A stretch of 64,000 nucleotides of DNA from Caulobacter endophyticus (lineage in GTDB: Bacteria > Pseudomonadota > Alphaproteobacteria > Caulobacterales > Caulobacteraceae): positions 1-64,000 of the forward strand of contig NZ_JARQWV010000004.1 in NCBI RefSeq assembly GCF_029543245.1. Reading direction: 5' to 3'. Made by a program: the position numbers and the translations under genes. The notes under the pieces were generated by a model that was not told the origin of the DNA, searched no databases, and saw only the letters and a list, made by a program, of their open reading frames with translations. Positions 34,399 to 42,627 of the stretch are shown here, piece after piece. The stretch's first letter is position 1, and each line of letters begins with the position of its first letter.

Positions 34399-34522
34399 GA
34401 TATACCTTTATGCATCAGATCCCAGCCATCATATAGGAAACTGTATCGTTCCGCCTACTACCATCAGCAGCACGATGTCGTATTTAATATCAATGCCCCA
34501 TAGCGATACATTTTTCCATATC
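34399..34522. promoter_or_regulatory. Array of four 18-bp palindromic operators upstream of hipBA
   Basis: Four near-palindromes of the form GATRYA, 6 nt, TRYATC: 34399-34416 (GATATACCTTTATGCATC), 34430-34447 (CATATAGGAAACTGTATC), 34474-34491 (GATGTCGTATTTAATATC) and 34505-34522 (GATACATTTTTCCATATC). Their starts are 31, 44 and 31 bp apart, about three and four helical turns, symmetrical about the middle. E. coli hipBA also has four operators, with a different sequence. Binding by this HipB is inference. Confidence 0.65.
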
Positions 34523-34910
34523 AAATGGAGTCGAGCCACCCGTTTACCTCGGGCCGCTGGCGCGTCGGCGAACACCGCAAGCCCAGAACAGAAAGGCAGA
34601 CGCCCTTACACAGCGCTGCGGCTCCGACGCGCCTCCAGCGGCCCGAAAAACCTTCGCACAGGCGGCCAAGCAGCGCCTTCGCGCCGAAGACGGCTCATAT
34701 CGCCGCGAACACGTCCGCGCCGTAGCTCAGCGCGTCGAGGTGCTTTCGACGAAAGAGATCCAGATAATGGGAAATCGAACCGATTTGCTGCGAACGCTGG
34801 TCGCCTCATCGGGCGAAACTACAGCGATCATCGAAGTTCGCAGTTTCAAACCGAAGTGGCGCGCCGCGATGCACAATAGCGAGCACTACGTATTCTCTAT
34901 TTCACTCTAA
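34523..34910 (+). pseudogene. C-terminal remnant of a serine recombinase
   Basis: An open frame without a start codon in the first half. Its end reads AAKQRLRAEDGSYRREHVRA, VAQRVEVLSTKEIQIMGNRT and DLLRTLVASSG, then VRSFKPKWRA. The G-x-R-x-x-L-L-R-T-L and V-x-S-F-x-P-K-W-R-A pattern is the C-terminal tail of large phage-type serine recombinases. The resolvase catalytic domain is absent. It begins at the last hipB operator, so hipBA was probably inserted into or next to an older element. Confidence 0.5.
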
Positions 34911-35282
34911 ACTACGCCAGACTACGACGATCGCATTTTCTTCATCTGCATTATCATGAGAACGATTCCAACCGTCAACACCTACGACATCTGACAGACC
35001 TAAAAGACCTTCGAACCTTTTGATTATATCGTGCGCTAACAGTCCTTGGTCCATACCGGAGCGCTAGCGTCGCGTCGGCTCTTCGGCACACGGCCTAATG
35101 GTTGCCTACGGGCGGGCACGCGCTTTGATTGGGCCTACGCCCCCGCGCTTTCACGCCGGAACGTAGACGCCTCCCACCATCTAGACGCCCCTGGATGACA
35201 CCCTAGGCGTGGTGAAAGCTGTCATCAGGTATATTTTCATCCGAGAGGCGATCGAGGAAGCCACCACACTGGCCGCATTCGA
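34911..35282. other. AT-richer decayed region
   Basis: About 370 bases with several short AT-rich patches and no gene I can support. Probably the edge of the accessory patch. Confidence 0.4.
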
Positions 35283-35606
35283 CTACCGCTCGCAGGCCAC
35301 CCCATCCCCGTCGCGATCGAGGCCTGGCCGGTATCCCGGCTCGCCCACACGTAGCGGTGCCGCGCCCGCCGCCCGCGCAGCGGCGCAGTTCGGATAATAG
35401 GTCGCGCTCGAAGACAAGCTCTGAACCCGCTGTCGCGCGCCGCCCCCGCCTCTGGAGCCGCCGCCGCGATGGCAGTGGTAGTCGCCGGTCTTGCGGTTGG
35501 TGTGGCAGCCCTCGGCGTTAAGCTCGCCGCCGTGGGCCAGCGCTTCCCCGACGCTCGCCCAGGTCAGCACCGCCGTCGCCATCGCGATCTGTAGCGCTCG
35601 CGCCAT
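35283..35606 (-). CDS. Secreted Excalibur-domain protein
   Basis: 107 residues. Signal peptide MARALQIAMATAVLTWASVG, EALA, then a short His/Cys segment GCHTNRKTGDYHCHRGG of the YHYH kind often found before this domain, a Gly-rich linker, and a C-terminal Excalibur domain: YYPNCAAARAAGAAPLRVGE and PGYRPGLDRDGDGVACE with the D-x-D-x-D-G calcium loop and the paired Cys. Expected in the periplasm or outside the cell, binding calcium. ATG 35606 chosen as it opens the signal peptide. Confidence 0.85.
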   Translation of the reverse strand: MARALQIAMATAVLTWASVGEALAHGGELNAEGCHTNRKTGDYHCHRGGGSRGGGGARQRVQSLSSSATYYPNCAAARAAGAAPLRVGEPGYRPGLDRDGDGVACER

Positions 35607-35735
35607 GCCCGATCCTCTTCGTACTGCCGGATATCGATAGCGCTTGCCGCAAGCTCTACCATAAATTAGATCGCGCGTCCCTCTCTCGAAAGTCGAGCGA
35701 TGTGAAGGGGGAAATTTTGAAGAGAGTGATTTGCG

Positions 35736-36206
35736 TTGCGAGCCTGCTCGCCGCTGCCGCTGGCCGGTCCGGTCCAGGCCCAGAACTGGACGGTGGAACT
35801 TAATGGCGCCAAGGCCGGCGACCTCTCCGGAGCAGAGCTTGGCCTCGGCTACACACTGTCCAAAGGCAAGTTCCGGCTCACCCCGATCGTCGGGGCCTTG
35901 ATCTATCAGGGCGACAACGACCAGTACGCCAGCCAGACCTTGAGCAACGGCCGCACGATCTGCCGCGACACCAGCAACGGCCAATTCGCCGACAAGGAGA
36001 ACTGCAACAACGTCGCGGCCAAGGCCTATGGAAAGCTCGAAGCGGCTTATCGTATGGGCAAGAGCCTTGAACTGGGCGTCGGGGTGCGGGTCAGCGACGA
36101 GACCACGCCCTATGGCGCGCTTGGCGTCTACACCAGCGAGACGCTCGCGATCCGCGGCTTTGCAGGCAAGGACTATTACGGCGCCGGCCTCATCGCCCGC
36201 TTCTGA
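35736..36206 (+). CDS. Outer-membrane beta-barrel-like protein with a possible signal-peptide frameshift
   Basis: The mature part, from AQNWTVELNGAKAGDLSGAE to GAGLIARF with a terminal aromatic residue, has alternating strands like a small eight-stranded porin-type barrel. The real start seems to be TTG 35717 (AAGGGGG upstream), giving KRVICVASLLAAAA, an excellent signal peptide, but this frame differs from the mature frame; a one-base change around 35755-35770 would join them. In the mature frame the only start is TTG 35736 with a poor leader (RACSPLPLAGPVQAQ). Either a young pseudogene, a sequencing error or a functional weak leader. Function unknown. Confidence 0.55.
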   Translation: MRACSPLPLAGPVQAQNWTVELNGAKAGDLSGAELGLGYTLSKGKFRLTPIVGALIYQGDNDQYASQTLSNGRTICRDTSNGQFADKENCNNVAAKAYGKLEAAYRMGKSLELGVGVRVSDETTPYGALGVYTSETLAIRGFAGKDYYGAGLIARF

Positions 36207-36379
36207 TGGTTCAACGTGCGGCGGGTCCCCGCCGCACGCCTTGCGAAGCCAAGCGCCTGGATAGCGCCCGAGCAGTTCATCCACCGAAAAACACCGCACG
36301 CCCCGATCCGCCCCCTGGCGGGAATCGTCGCCTCGCCACTCAATCAGGGTTAACGCCGAGATACTGGGGAGGGGTGAGC

Positions 36380-36673
36380 ATGACGATGATCTGGGGCGCT
36401 GCGCGCCTTGTCGCCGACCGTCGTACGGACAGCCAGGGTAACGGCGTCATTATCGATGGACGGCGCTTCCTGAGCCTCCATCACCGCGACGGCGCCTTCC
36501 TGCGCGGCGGGGGCCATTTCGCCTTCAGCCGCCGCGCTCCCGACGGCGAGCGGACGATCCTGCACATGGAACGCGCAGACGACATCGCCATGATCGCAGG
36601 CCCTGGCCACCCGGCCTGGAGCGATGCCCTCAGCAAAGGCATGAACGAGCTCTTGATCAGCCTGACCGATTGA
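36380..36673 (+). CDS. Protein of unknown function (97 aa)
   Basis: MTMIWGAARLVADRRTDSQG begins an even mix of strands and helices, with the distinctive GRRFLSLHHRDGAFLRGGGH and WSDALSKGMNELLISL at the end. GGGGAGGGG lies upstream of ATG 36380; an in-frame GTG at 36374 is an alternative. No signal peptide or membrane segment, no family recognised. Confidence 0.6.
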   Translation: MTMIWGAARLVADRRTDSQGNGVIIDGRRFLSLHHRDGAFLRGGGHFAFSRRAPDGERTILHMERADDIAMIAGPGHPAWSDALSKGMNELLISLTD

Positions 36674-37039
36674 CGCCTCGCGGCGGGGGCCCGAAGGCAG
36701 GCGAAAACCCCGCCCGACGGCAGCGCGCCTCAGGAATGCCGAGAGGCTTGAGGACCGCTGCTTGCACAATGGCCCGCGGCGACGCCCCCTGCCCGTCCAC
36801 CCCATCGGCGCAGCCACGGCCCCGAGCACGCCGGGCGCCGAGCGATCGGCTAGGCGGGCCGAGGCGTTTGTGACCACCGGCGTCATCGAGCCGGCGATGG
36901 ATGGCGCCGATGAGCGCGGAGCAATTCAGGGCAGTGTTCATGTCGGCTGGACGCGACAGACGCCGCCGAGTTTAGAGCCGTCGGCGGCTGAACCCCGATA
37001 CCCGCGCCAGCACGTCGTTGACCGTCCGGGTCCTTAATC
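36674..37039. other. Intergenic region
   Basis: About 370 GC-rich bases between convergent genes; open frames exist on both strands but none has believable composition or a ribosome-binding site. Confidence 0.4.
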
Positions 37040-37525
37040 TCAAAGAGCCGCTAGCAGCGCCTCGTTCATGGCCTGCAGCTCGCTGCGCAAGGCGGCGATT
37101 TGGGACTCGGTCAACGGCAGCTGGCGCACGACGGAGCGCCGCGCCTCCAGAGCCTTCTCGCGCAGGGCCCAGCCCTGCGGCGTCAGGTCGACCCAAACCC
37201 TGCGTTCGTCCACATCGTCGCGCGAGCGGACAAGAAGACCCTTACTCTCCATGCGCTTGACGAGCGGGGTGACGGCCCCGGTGTCCATGCAGAGGATCCG
37301 CCGAAGGTCGCCCATCGTCGCCCGCCCGTTCTCTTGCCAGAGCGAGATCAGCACGAGATATTGCGGGTGAGTGAGGCCCAGCGGCGCGAGCATCTCGCGA
37401 TAGAGCCTGGTCACCAGGCTGTCTGATGTCTGCAGCGCTAGGCACAGCTGCTGATCGACCCGCAATTCGTCGAACGCGCCTTCGGAACCCATCGGGCCCG
37501 TGGTGCCAGGATCTTTCTGCGCCAT
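37040..37525 (-). CDS. OhrR-like MarR-family repressor
   Basis: 161 residues. Winged-helix core HPQYLVLISLWQENGRATMG, LRRILCMDTGAVTPLVKRME and RSRDDVDERRVWVDLTPQG. The N-terminal L-x-x-Q-L-C-x-A-L (here VDQQLCLAL) carries the Cys that in OhrR reacts with organic hydroperoxide. So it probably represses a peroxide-defence gene and lets go when this Cys is oxidised. No ohr gene is in the window. It is divergent from a hybrid kinase, and a perfect palindrome lies between them. Confidence 0.85.
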   Translation of the reverse strand: MAQKDPGTTGPMGSEGAFDELRVDQQLCLALQTSDSLVTRLYREMLAPLGLTHPQYLVLISLWQENGRATMGDLRRILCMDTGAVTPLVKRMESKGLLVRSRDDVDERRVWVDLTPQGWALREKALEARRSVVRQLPLTESQIAALRSELQAMNEALLAAL

Positions 37526-37583
37526 ATGTCAGGTTCTAGACCAACTTTGCCGAGACATCAAAAGAGGTCGGCCGGAGTGGAAA

Positions 37584-37599
37584 ATATCGACATCGATAT
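37584..37599. promoter_or_regulatory. Palindrome in the MarR/hybrid-kinase intergenic region
   Basis: ATATCGA-CA-TCGATAT, two exact 7-base arms around two bases, in an AT-rich patch about 60 bases from the MarR start and 37 from the kinase start. Placement and form fit an operator for the MarR protein. Confidence 0.5.
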
Positions 37600-37635
37600 A
37601 ATCGACTCTTAAGCACCTGTGTGTGAACTAGGACG

Positions 37636-39435
37636 ATGAGCTCGCGCGCATCCTCGCCGTCCCCGCAGGAACCCAACTCGCCCAACCATCTCGTGGTAGT
37701 CGGCCCGGCTGAAGCCGACGGCCGCCCGAGCGTGTCGACGATCGTCATCGCCCAAGGTCTTCGCTATTGGCTGTTGGGCGCTTGGGCCTTGCTGCTCGGC
37801 GTGTGCTGCGGCCCTTACCTCGCCTTTGGCTGGTTCATCGGCTGCTGCGCCCTGGGGCTGGTGAGGGGGCGCATCGAGCGCGCTCTCACGCGCAGCGCCC
37901 GGGTCAGCGTCGGCGCCGAGCTTACCGTGATCGCCACCCTGACCTCAGCGGCCTGGGCTTTGGCCCCGCTGTTGGCGTGGCGAACCCGTGGTCCCTGGTC
38001 ATTGGTCGCGACCATCACCTTCCTGTTCGCGGGGGTCCTCCTGGTCGCGACCCAGTTTCGGCATCTCCCCAGGCGCGCCCTGATTGTCGCGACGCCCTAT
38101 CTGGTGGTGCTGGCCTATGTGCTCGCGACCGCGCGCAGCGAGCCTGGGCGTTGGGCGCTGCTGGCGGCCGCGGGCGTGGCGGGCTCGGCGATCCTCACCA
38201 AGGCCTTCTTCGGCCGCGTCCACAAGGCGCAGATCGACGCCTTCCAGGCCGAGCAGGCGCGCTTGATCGCGGCGCTGGAGATCGCCCGCGACGAAGCGAC
38301 CGCCGCCAGCGACGCCAAGTCGGCGTTCATGGCCGTCATCAGCCACGAACTGCGAACGCCCATGAACGGGGTGTTGGGGGCGGCGCAGCTCCTGCGCAAC
38401 GGCGCCTTGGACGCGCAGGCGCAGGAACTGGTCTCGGTCATCGACGAGCAGGGCCGCACCCTGGCCTGCCTCCTGGACGACATACTGGATTTCGCGCGCA
38501 TCGAGGCGGGCAAGCTGGAGGTCTCGCTCGTCGATGTCGAGCTTGCGCCGCTCGTGCGCCGCATCACCGCCCTTTGGAGGCCCCGGGCGCAGGAGAAGGG
38601 CCTTAGCCTCGAGGTGGCGTTCGCCCCGGATCTCCCTGACGCTTTGCTCTGCGACCCGATCCGTCTGGGCCAGATGCTTCATAATCTGCTCTCCAACGCG
38701 GTGAAGTTCACCCAGGCAGGCGGCGTCAGCGTCACCGTCGAGGCGGTCCCATCGCAAGGTTCCGAGCGCCTTTGGATCACGGTCGCCGACACCGGTCCGG
38801 GCGTGACGGCCGCCGGTCAGGCCCGTCTATTCCAGGCCTTCAGCCAGGTCGACAGCTCCAGCACGCGCCGCCACGGCGGCGCGGGCCTTGGCCTTGCGAT
38901 CTCCCGCCGTGTGGCGGGCCTCCTGGGCGGCGATCTTCGTCTTGAGCCGAGCCAGGCGGGCTCACGGTTCGTCATCGATCTGCCGCTGGTGCGTCGCGCA
39001 GCGCCCGAGATCCTCGCCGAACCCGAGGCGCCAGATGCAGCCTCCCCCGCGCGCCGGGTCTTGGTCGTCGAGGATCACCCGGCCAACCAGCGCATCCTAG
39101 CCGCCTGGCTCGAGGGCCTTGGACACCAGTGCGTCGTGGCCGAGAATGGCGCCGAAGGTCTGGCGGCCGTCCGCCAGGGCGGCTTTGATGTGGTGCTGAT
39201 GGACGTCAACATGCCGGTCATGGACGGGCTGGAGGCGGTCCGCGCCATAAGGTTCGAGGGATTTTCCGTGCCTATCGTGATGCTCAGCGCCAGCGCCGGA
39301 GAAGCTGACCGCGCGGCGGGCCTGCAGGCGGGGGCGGACGGCTATATGGCCAAGCCGGTGCAGTTTGCCGCGCTCCACGCGGTGGTGAGCCGCCTGGGCC
39401 CGAATGCTCGCGTTCCAGAGGCCGGGGCCGCGTGA
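37636..39435 (+). CDS. Membrane-bound hybrid histidine kinase
   Basis: 599 residues. About six membrane segments between residues 40 and 190 (YWLLGAWALLLGVCCGPYLA, LVATITFLFAGVLLVATQF and others), then a coiled coil. The kinase core has the acceptor His in FMAVISHELRTPMNG (~236), N-box MLHNLLSNAVKFTQAGG, G1 VADTGPGV and GLGLAISRR. A receiver domain at ~475-590 has VLVVEDHPANQRIL, Asp in DVVLMDVNMPVMDG and Lys in YMAKPVQ. Transfer to an unknown phosphotransferase is expected. Shares its promoter region with the OhrR-like gene. Confidence 0.9.
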   Translation: MSSRASSPSPQEPNSPNHLVVVGPAEADGRPSVSTIVIAQGLRYWLLGAWALLLGVCCGPYLAFGWFIGCCALGLVRGRIERALTRSARVSVGAELTVIATLTSAAWALAPLLAWRTRGPWSLVATITFLFAGVLLVATQFRHLPRRALIVATPYLVVLAYVLATARSEPGRWALLAAAGVAGSAILTKAFFGRVHKAQIDAFQAEQARLIAALEIARDEATAASDAKSAFMAVISHELRTPMNGVLGAAQLLRNGALDAQAQELVSVIDEQGRTLACLLDDILDFARIEAGKLEVSLVDVELAPLVRRITALWRPRAQEKGLSLEVAFAPDLPDALLCDPIRLGQMLHNLLSNAVKFTQAGGVSVTVEAVPSQGSERLWITVADTGPGVTAAGQARLFQAFSQVDSSSTRRHGGAGLGLAISRRVAGLLGGDLRLEPSQAGSRFVIDLPLVRRAAPEILAEPEAPDAASPARRVLVVEDHPANQRILAAWLEGLGHQCVVAENGAEGLAAVRQGGFDVVLMDVNMPVMDGLEAVRAIRFEGFSVPIVMLSASAGEADRAAGLQAGADGYMAKPVQFAALHAVVSRLGPNARVPEAGAA

Positions 39436-39472
39436 TGCGGCAGGGTCCTTTATTTCCGCGGCGATGACGAGC

Positions 39473-39751
39473 TCACGCAGATCGCCGCTCCAGGATCGTT
39501 TTGGAGATCAGGATCGCCGCCGACAGGCCCAGGCAGACGAGGTTGCTGAGCACCAGCGGCCAGCCTCCGCGCAAGAGCCCGTAGATCGCCCAGAGCGTGA
39601 AGCCGGCGACCGTGAGGGCGAACATTCGAAGCGAGACTGCTGAAGCATCGCCCTCACGCCAGATCTTGATCAACTGGGGCACGAAGCTCCCCATAGAGCA
39701 GAGGGCCGCGCCCAGCCCGATCAGCGCCACAAGGTCAAAATTTCTGGTCAT
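39473..39751 (-). CDS. SemiSWEET/PQ-loop sugar transporter
   Basis: 92 residues, three membrane segments, the size of a bacterial SemiSWEET that works as a dimer to let sugars through the inner membrane. The PQ motif is in GSFVPQLIKIWREGDASAVS, followed by LRMFALTVAGFTLWAIYGL and LVLSNLVCLGLSAAILISK. ATG 39751 chosen because it opens the first helix. Substrate likely a mono- or disaccharide. Confidence 0.88.
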   Translation of the reverse strand: MTRNFDLVALIGLGAALCSMGSFVPQLIKIWREGDASAVSLRMFALTVAGFTLWAIYGLLRGGWPLVLSNLVCLGLSAAILISKTILERRSA

Positions 39752-39917
39752 TGCGCGCAGCCTGCCTGCCCTTTGGCGCAATAAGCGATCGGGGCGCTGA
39801 TGGTTTCACGCCGCCGCGGCCAGGGCCAAAACCACCCTCCTCGCCTATCAAATGATGGCTGCGGCTCGCGATACGAACCTCTGGCGTCGCGCCCTTATCG
39901 CCCACCGCTATCCGCCA

Positions 39918-39943
39918 GGAACCGTCTGACGACGGCTGTGGTT
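39918..39943 (+). promoter_or_regulatory. EcfG (SigT)-type promoter
   Basis: GGAAC (39918-39922), 17-nt spacer, GGTT (39940-39943), 64 bases before the ATG at 40008. Full match to the general-stress pattern, with the longer allowed spacer. Confidence 0.45.
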
Positions 39944-40007
39944 TGGCCTCCAACGGACGACCGCCCTTGGGTGCGTCGCCAAGTCTCAAGCTCAGAGCGA
40001 GGGTTTC

Positions 40008-40352
40008 ATGGTTCGCGTCCTGACCGACCATTGCGATGGCCAGACTTGTGCGGCCTTGGAGGCGCGCGGCTGGGAGGTCGTCGACGCCGAACAGGCGAGC
40101 CTGGATCGTCTGGGCGACCTGGCGCAGGTCGATTTCGTCATCGCCGGCCTGCGTCCGGACCACTATGAGGAGGACCTGCGCCGGCTCGCCATCCTCAAGG
40201 CCGTGTCTCCCGATTTACCGCTGGTGGCGGTGGCGGAAACCCTCGAGCACGACGGCGTGCTGGCCGCCGATGTGCTGATCGACGTTCCGATCCTCCGCTC
40301 AGGCGCAAGCCAGGAGCTTCTCGAGGTCGCCCTGGCCGCGGCCGAAACGTAA
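40008..40352 (+). CDS. Receiver-like small protein of unknown function
   Basis: 114 residues with alternating strand and helix: MVRVLTDHCDGQTCAALEAR, DFVIAGLRPDHYEEDLRRLA, LPLVAVAETLEHDGVLAAD and VLIDVPILRSGAS. The order resembles a response-regulator fold but without a convincing phospho-Asp or the usual K-P, so it would be a pseudo-receiver if the fold is right. An EcfG-type promoter is 64 bases upstream. The ClpP-like gene follows by about 140 bases. Confidence 0.6.
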   Translation: MVRVLTDHCDGQTCAALEARGWEVVDAEQASLDRLGDLAQVDFVIAGLRPDHYEEDLRRLAILKAVSPDLPLVAVAETLEHDGVLAADVLIDVPILRSGASQELLEVALAAAET

Positions 40353-40489
40353 AGAGCCGGCTTGCCCTGTGGATGGCCGCCGGAGCCGTTGCGCGAGCAG
40401 ACGATCGTCCGGCGCGCCGCGTCGCCGATGGCGTCAAGGCCTCGGCAGTCGAGCGCCATTTCCTTGCAGATCCTAACGGAGCTTCCCGC

Positions 40490-41083
40490 GTGAGCGACGC
40501 CTATGCCGCCATGGCCGACGATGGTCTCACCCTGCCTGCGGCCGCCTTTGCCGGGCCGCGCATCCTGCTGGCGGGGCCGGTCGACTACGACATGTATCGC
40601 CAATTCCGAGAAGCGCTGGGCAGCGCCGACCAGGACCTGGTCATTGTCGAACTTTCGACCCTGGGCGGCGATCCTGAGGTCGCGCGGATGATGGGCGAGG
40701 ACGTGCGCTTCCACAGCGAGATCTCCCCGCAACGACGGTTCGTTTTCCTCGGCAAGGCGGCGATCTATTCGGCGGGCGCGACCTTCATGAGCTTCTTCGC
40801 CTCGGCCAACCGCTACCTGACGCGCGGCGCGAGACTGATGATCCACGAGCGAAAACTCTCCAAGAGCCTGGAGCTCAACGGCCCCCTCACCTCGTGCGTG
40901 GCGTCGGTCAAGGCCGTGCTGCACGAGATCGAGCATTCGATCGCTATCCAGAATGAAGGCTTCGCCAACCTGATCGCCGGCTCGTCCGTGGACATGGCCA
41001 CCGTTTTGAAGCGCGCCCCGTCCAATTGGTACATCGAGGCCGAGGAGGCCCGCGCCCTGGGGCTGATCCGGGCGGTGATCTGA
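40490..41083 (+). CDS. ClpP-like serine protease homologue
   Basis: 197 residues from GTG 40490 (GGAG seven bases upstream; TTG- or GTG-started longer forms from 40373 exist). ClpP fold: FAGPRILLAGPVDYDMYRQF, VELSTLGGDPEVARMMGEDV, nucleophile Ser in KAAIYSAGATFMSFFA, His in GARLMIHERKL, and a helical C-terminus. The spacing of Ser and His fits ClpP-type peptidases, though the first loop has L-G-G-D where ClpP has S-P-G-G. It is not the housekeeping ClpP and no clpX or clpA is nearby. It may be a membrane- or stress-linked variant. Confidence 0.75.
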   Translation: MSDAYAAMADDGLTLPAAAFAGPRILLAGPVDYDMYRQFREALGSADQDLVIVELSTLGGDPEVARMMGEDVRFHSEISPQRRFVFLGKAAIYSAGATFMSFFASANRYLTRGARLMIHERKLSKSLELNGPLTSCVASVKAVLHEIEHSIAIQNEGFANLIAGSSVDMATVLKRAPSNWYIEAEEARALGLIRAVI

Positions 41084-41149
41084 AACGGGGCCGGAAGGCT
41101 TTCAAGGCCGCGCGGCTCGCCATAGGCTTTCGAGGACCTGGAGGCTTGC

Positions 41150-41509
41150 TTGAACGCCCCTGCCCGCCCCGCGCCGGACGGCGCCTTCTTCGCGCCGGCG
41201 CATGATGAGACCTTGTGGTCGGACGCGCCCAGGATCACCGGCCATACCGTCGCCGACAGCGACGGCTATGACGTCAAGTTCGTCCAGGTGTGGCTGCGAC
41301 CGCCGCGCGCCTCTGAGATCAGCGGGTTTGGAAGAACTCCGCGTCCCATCCCCGATCGCGCTCCCGACATTGCGTTTCACAATGTCGGCGACGCCCCACC
41401 GCTCGGCTTTTGGCACTTTCATCCCAGGATCGAGGCCTTCGAGGTGGCCTACGACGAGGATGATGGTTCGGCCTGGTGGGTGCGCGCTTGGCTGAGGCCC
41501 GCCCCATGA
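41150..41509 (+). CDS. Protein of unknown function (119 aa)
   Basis: TTG start with GGAGG five bases upstream. Contains DAPRITGHTVADSDGYDVKF, VQVWLRPPRASE, GFWHFHPRIEAFEVAYDEDD and SAWWVRAWLRP; three Trp-rich strand segments suggest a small beta domain. It resembles the duplicated 138-residue protein at 52.5 kb in its V-x-V-W-L-(R/K)-P motif. No known family. Confidence 0.55.
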   Translation: MNAPARPAPDGAFFAPAHDETLWSDAPRITGHTVADSDGYDVKFVQVWLRPPRASEISGFGRTPRPIPDRAPDIAFHNVGDAPPLGFWHFHPRIEAFEVAYDEDDGSAWWVRAWLRPAP

Positions 41510-41683
41510 TCGCCGCGGTTCGCTCGCCAGTCCGCTCTGCGTCTATCGGCGACAAGGTCGAGCGCCGCGACGAGGGCCTCCAGCCAGAGCTCGCCGCGAG
41601 CGTCCTGGGGAGCGTGGCAATGGCCAAACGGCAGGTTCCTGCCGGCCTGGCCAGACCTGTCGCCCAGCCTTAGCGAGCCGGCC

Positions 41684-42274
41684 ATGTGCAACCTCTACAG
41701 CCTAAGGACCGGCGACCTCTTCGACCTTTGGTCCAAGGCCCTGAGGCTGCCGGTGGTGTGGGAGGGTCACGCCAGCAATTTCGAGCCGCGTCCAGAGATC
41801 CGCATGACCGAGACCGCGCCCGTCGTTCGCCACGTCGCCGACAAGGCCGTGGTGTCCATGACCAGGTGGGGCTGGCAGGGCGCCAAGGGCCCGGTGTTCA
41901 ACTATGTCAGCCAAGCGCGGGATTTCTCCCAATGCGACCGCGTGCTAATCCCCACCGACGGGTTTTACGAGTTCACCGCGCCGCAAGCCGGCCAGAGGCG
42001 CAAGACCCGGTGGCGGTTCAAGATGCCAGGCGACCCGGTGTTCTGGATCGCCGGCATCGTCAAGCATGGCGCCTTCACCATGCTGACGACCGCGCCGGGC
42101 GCCGATATTGCGCCCGACCATGACCGTCAGGTGGTGGTGCTGCCCGCGCGCCGCGGCCTGGAATGGCTCGATCTGTCGCGGCCGGCGGCCGAAATCCTCA
42201 CCGCCCTGCCGCCTGGATCCCTTGCGGTCGAGCGTGACTTCCCGCCGCCGCAGCCCGCCGGGCTTTTTGGATGA
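41684..42274 (+). CDS. SRAP (YedK/HMCES-like) abasic-site crosslinking protein
   Basis: 196 residues. SRAP proteins bind abasic sites in single-stranded DNA through a covalent bond to Cys2; here the protein starts M-C-N-L-Y-S. Other family features: SNFEPRPEIRM, TRWGWQGAKGPVFNYVSQAR, RVLIPTDGFYEF, and the conserved His in IAPDHDRQVVVLP. The usual N-A-R-x-E is changed to Y-V-S-Q-A-R, a normal variant of the alphaproteobacterial branch. Overlaps the next gene by four bases. Confidence 0.92.
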   Translation: MCNLYSLRTGDLFDLWSKALRLPVVWEGHASNFEPRPEIRMTETAPVVRHVADKAVVSMTRWGWQGAKGPVFNYVSQARDFSQCDRVLIPTDGFYEFTAPQAGQRRKTRWRFKMPGDPVFWIAGIVKHGAFTMLTTAPGADIAPDHDRQVVVLPARRGLEWLDLSRPAAEILTALPPGSLAVERDFPPPQPAGLFG

Positions 42275-42627
42275 CAGACGATGCGGTCGACTACTGGCGC
42301 GAGGTGGCGCGTCTAGGCGTCATGGCGCTGGGCTTCTCGATCGGCAGGGCCTTCGGCGCGCCTGTCCTGTCGGCCGAGTTCGTCGAACCGCTGGACGGAT
42401 GGACGCGCCGGGCCGCCAAGGCGGCGCTGGCCCTGCATAAGGAAGCGCAGCTTAGCCAGGACGCTGTGTTGGTCGCCGCCCATGACGCGCTGCTGCAGGC
42501 GCTGAAAAGCAGCGCGGCCGTCGCCGAGCTCGCCGCTTACCAGACCCGGCTGGCCCAGACGCTCTGGACGTTCATCCAGGAAGATCCGCCCCGGCTGATC
42601 GAGGCCTTGGGCTACGCCGAGGATTAG
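42271..42627 (+). CDS. Protein of unknown function coupled to SRAP
   Basis: 118 residues, all helical: DYWREVARLGVMALGFSIGR, GWTRRAAKAALALHKEAQLS, AVAELAAYQTRLAQTLWTFI. Start overlaps the SRAP stop (ATGA). No domain recognised; coupling hints at a shared role in DNA damage but this is inference. Its stop overlaps that of the convergent DUF883-like gene. Confidence 0.65.
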   Translation: MTDDAVDYWREVARLGVMALGFSIGRAFGAPVLSAEFVEPLDGWTRRAAKAALALHKEAQLSQDAVLVAAHDALLQALKSSAAVAELAAYQTRLAQTLWTFIQEDPPRLIEALGYAED

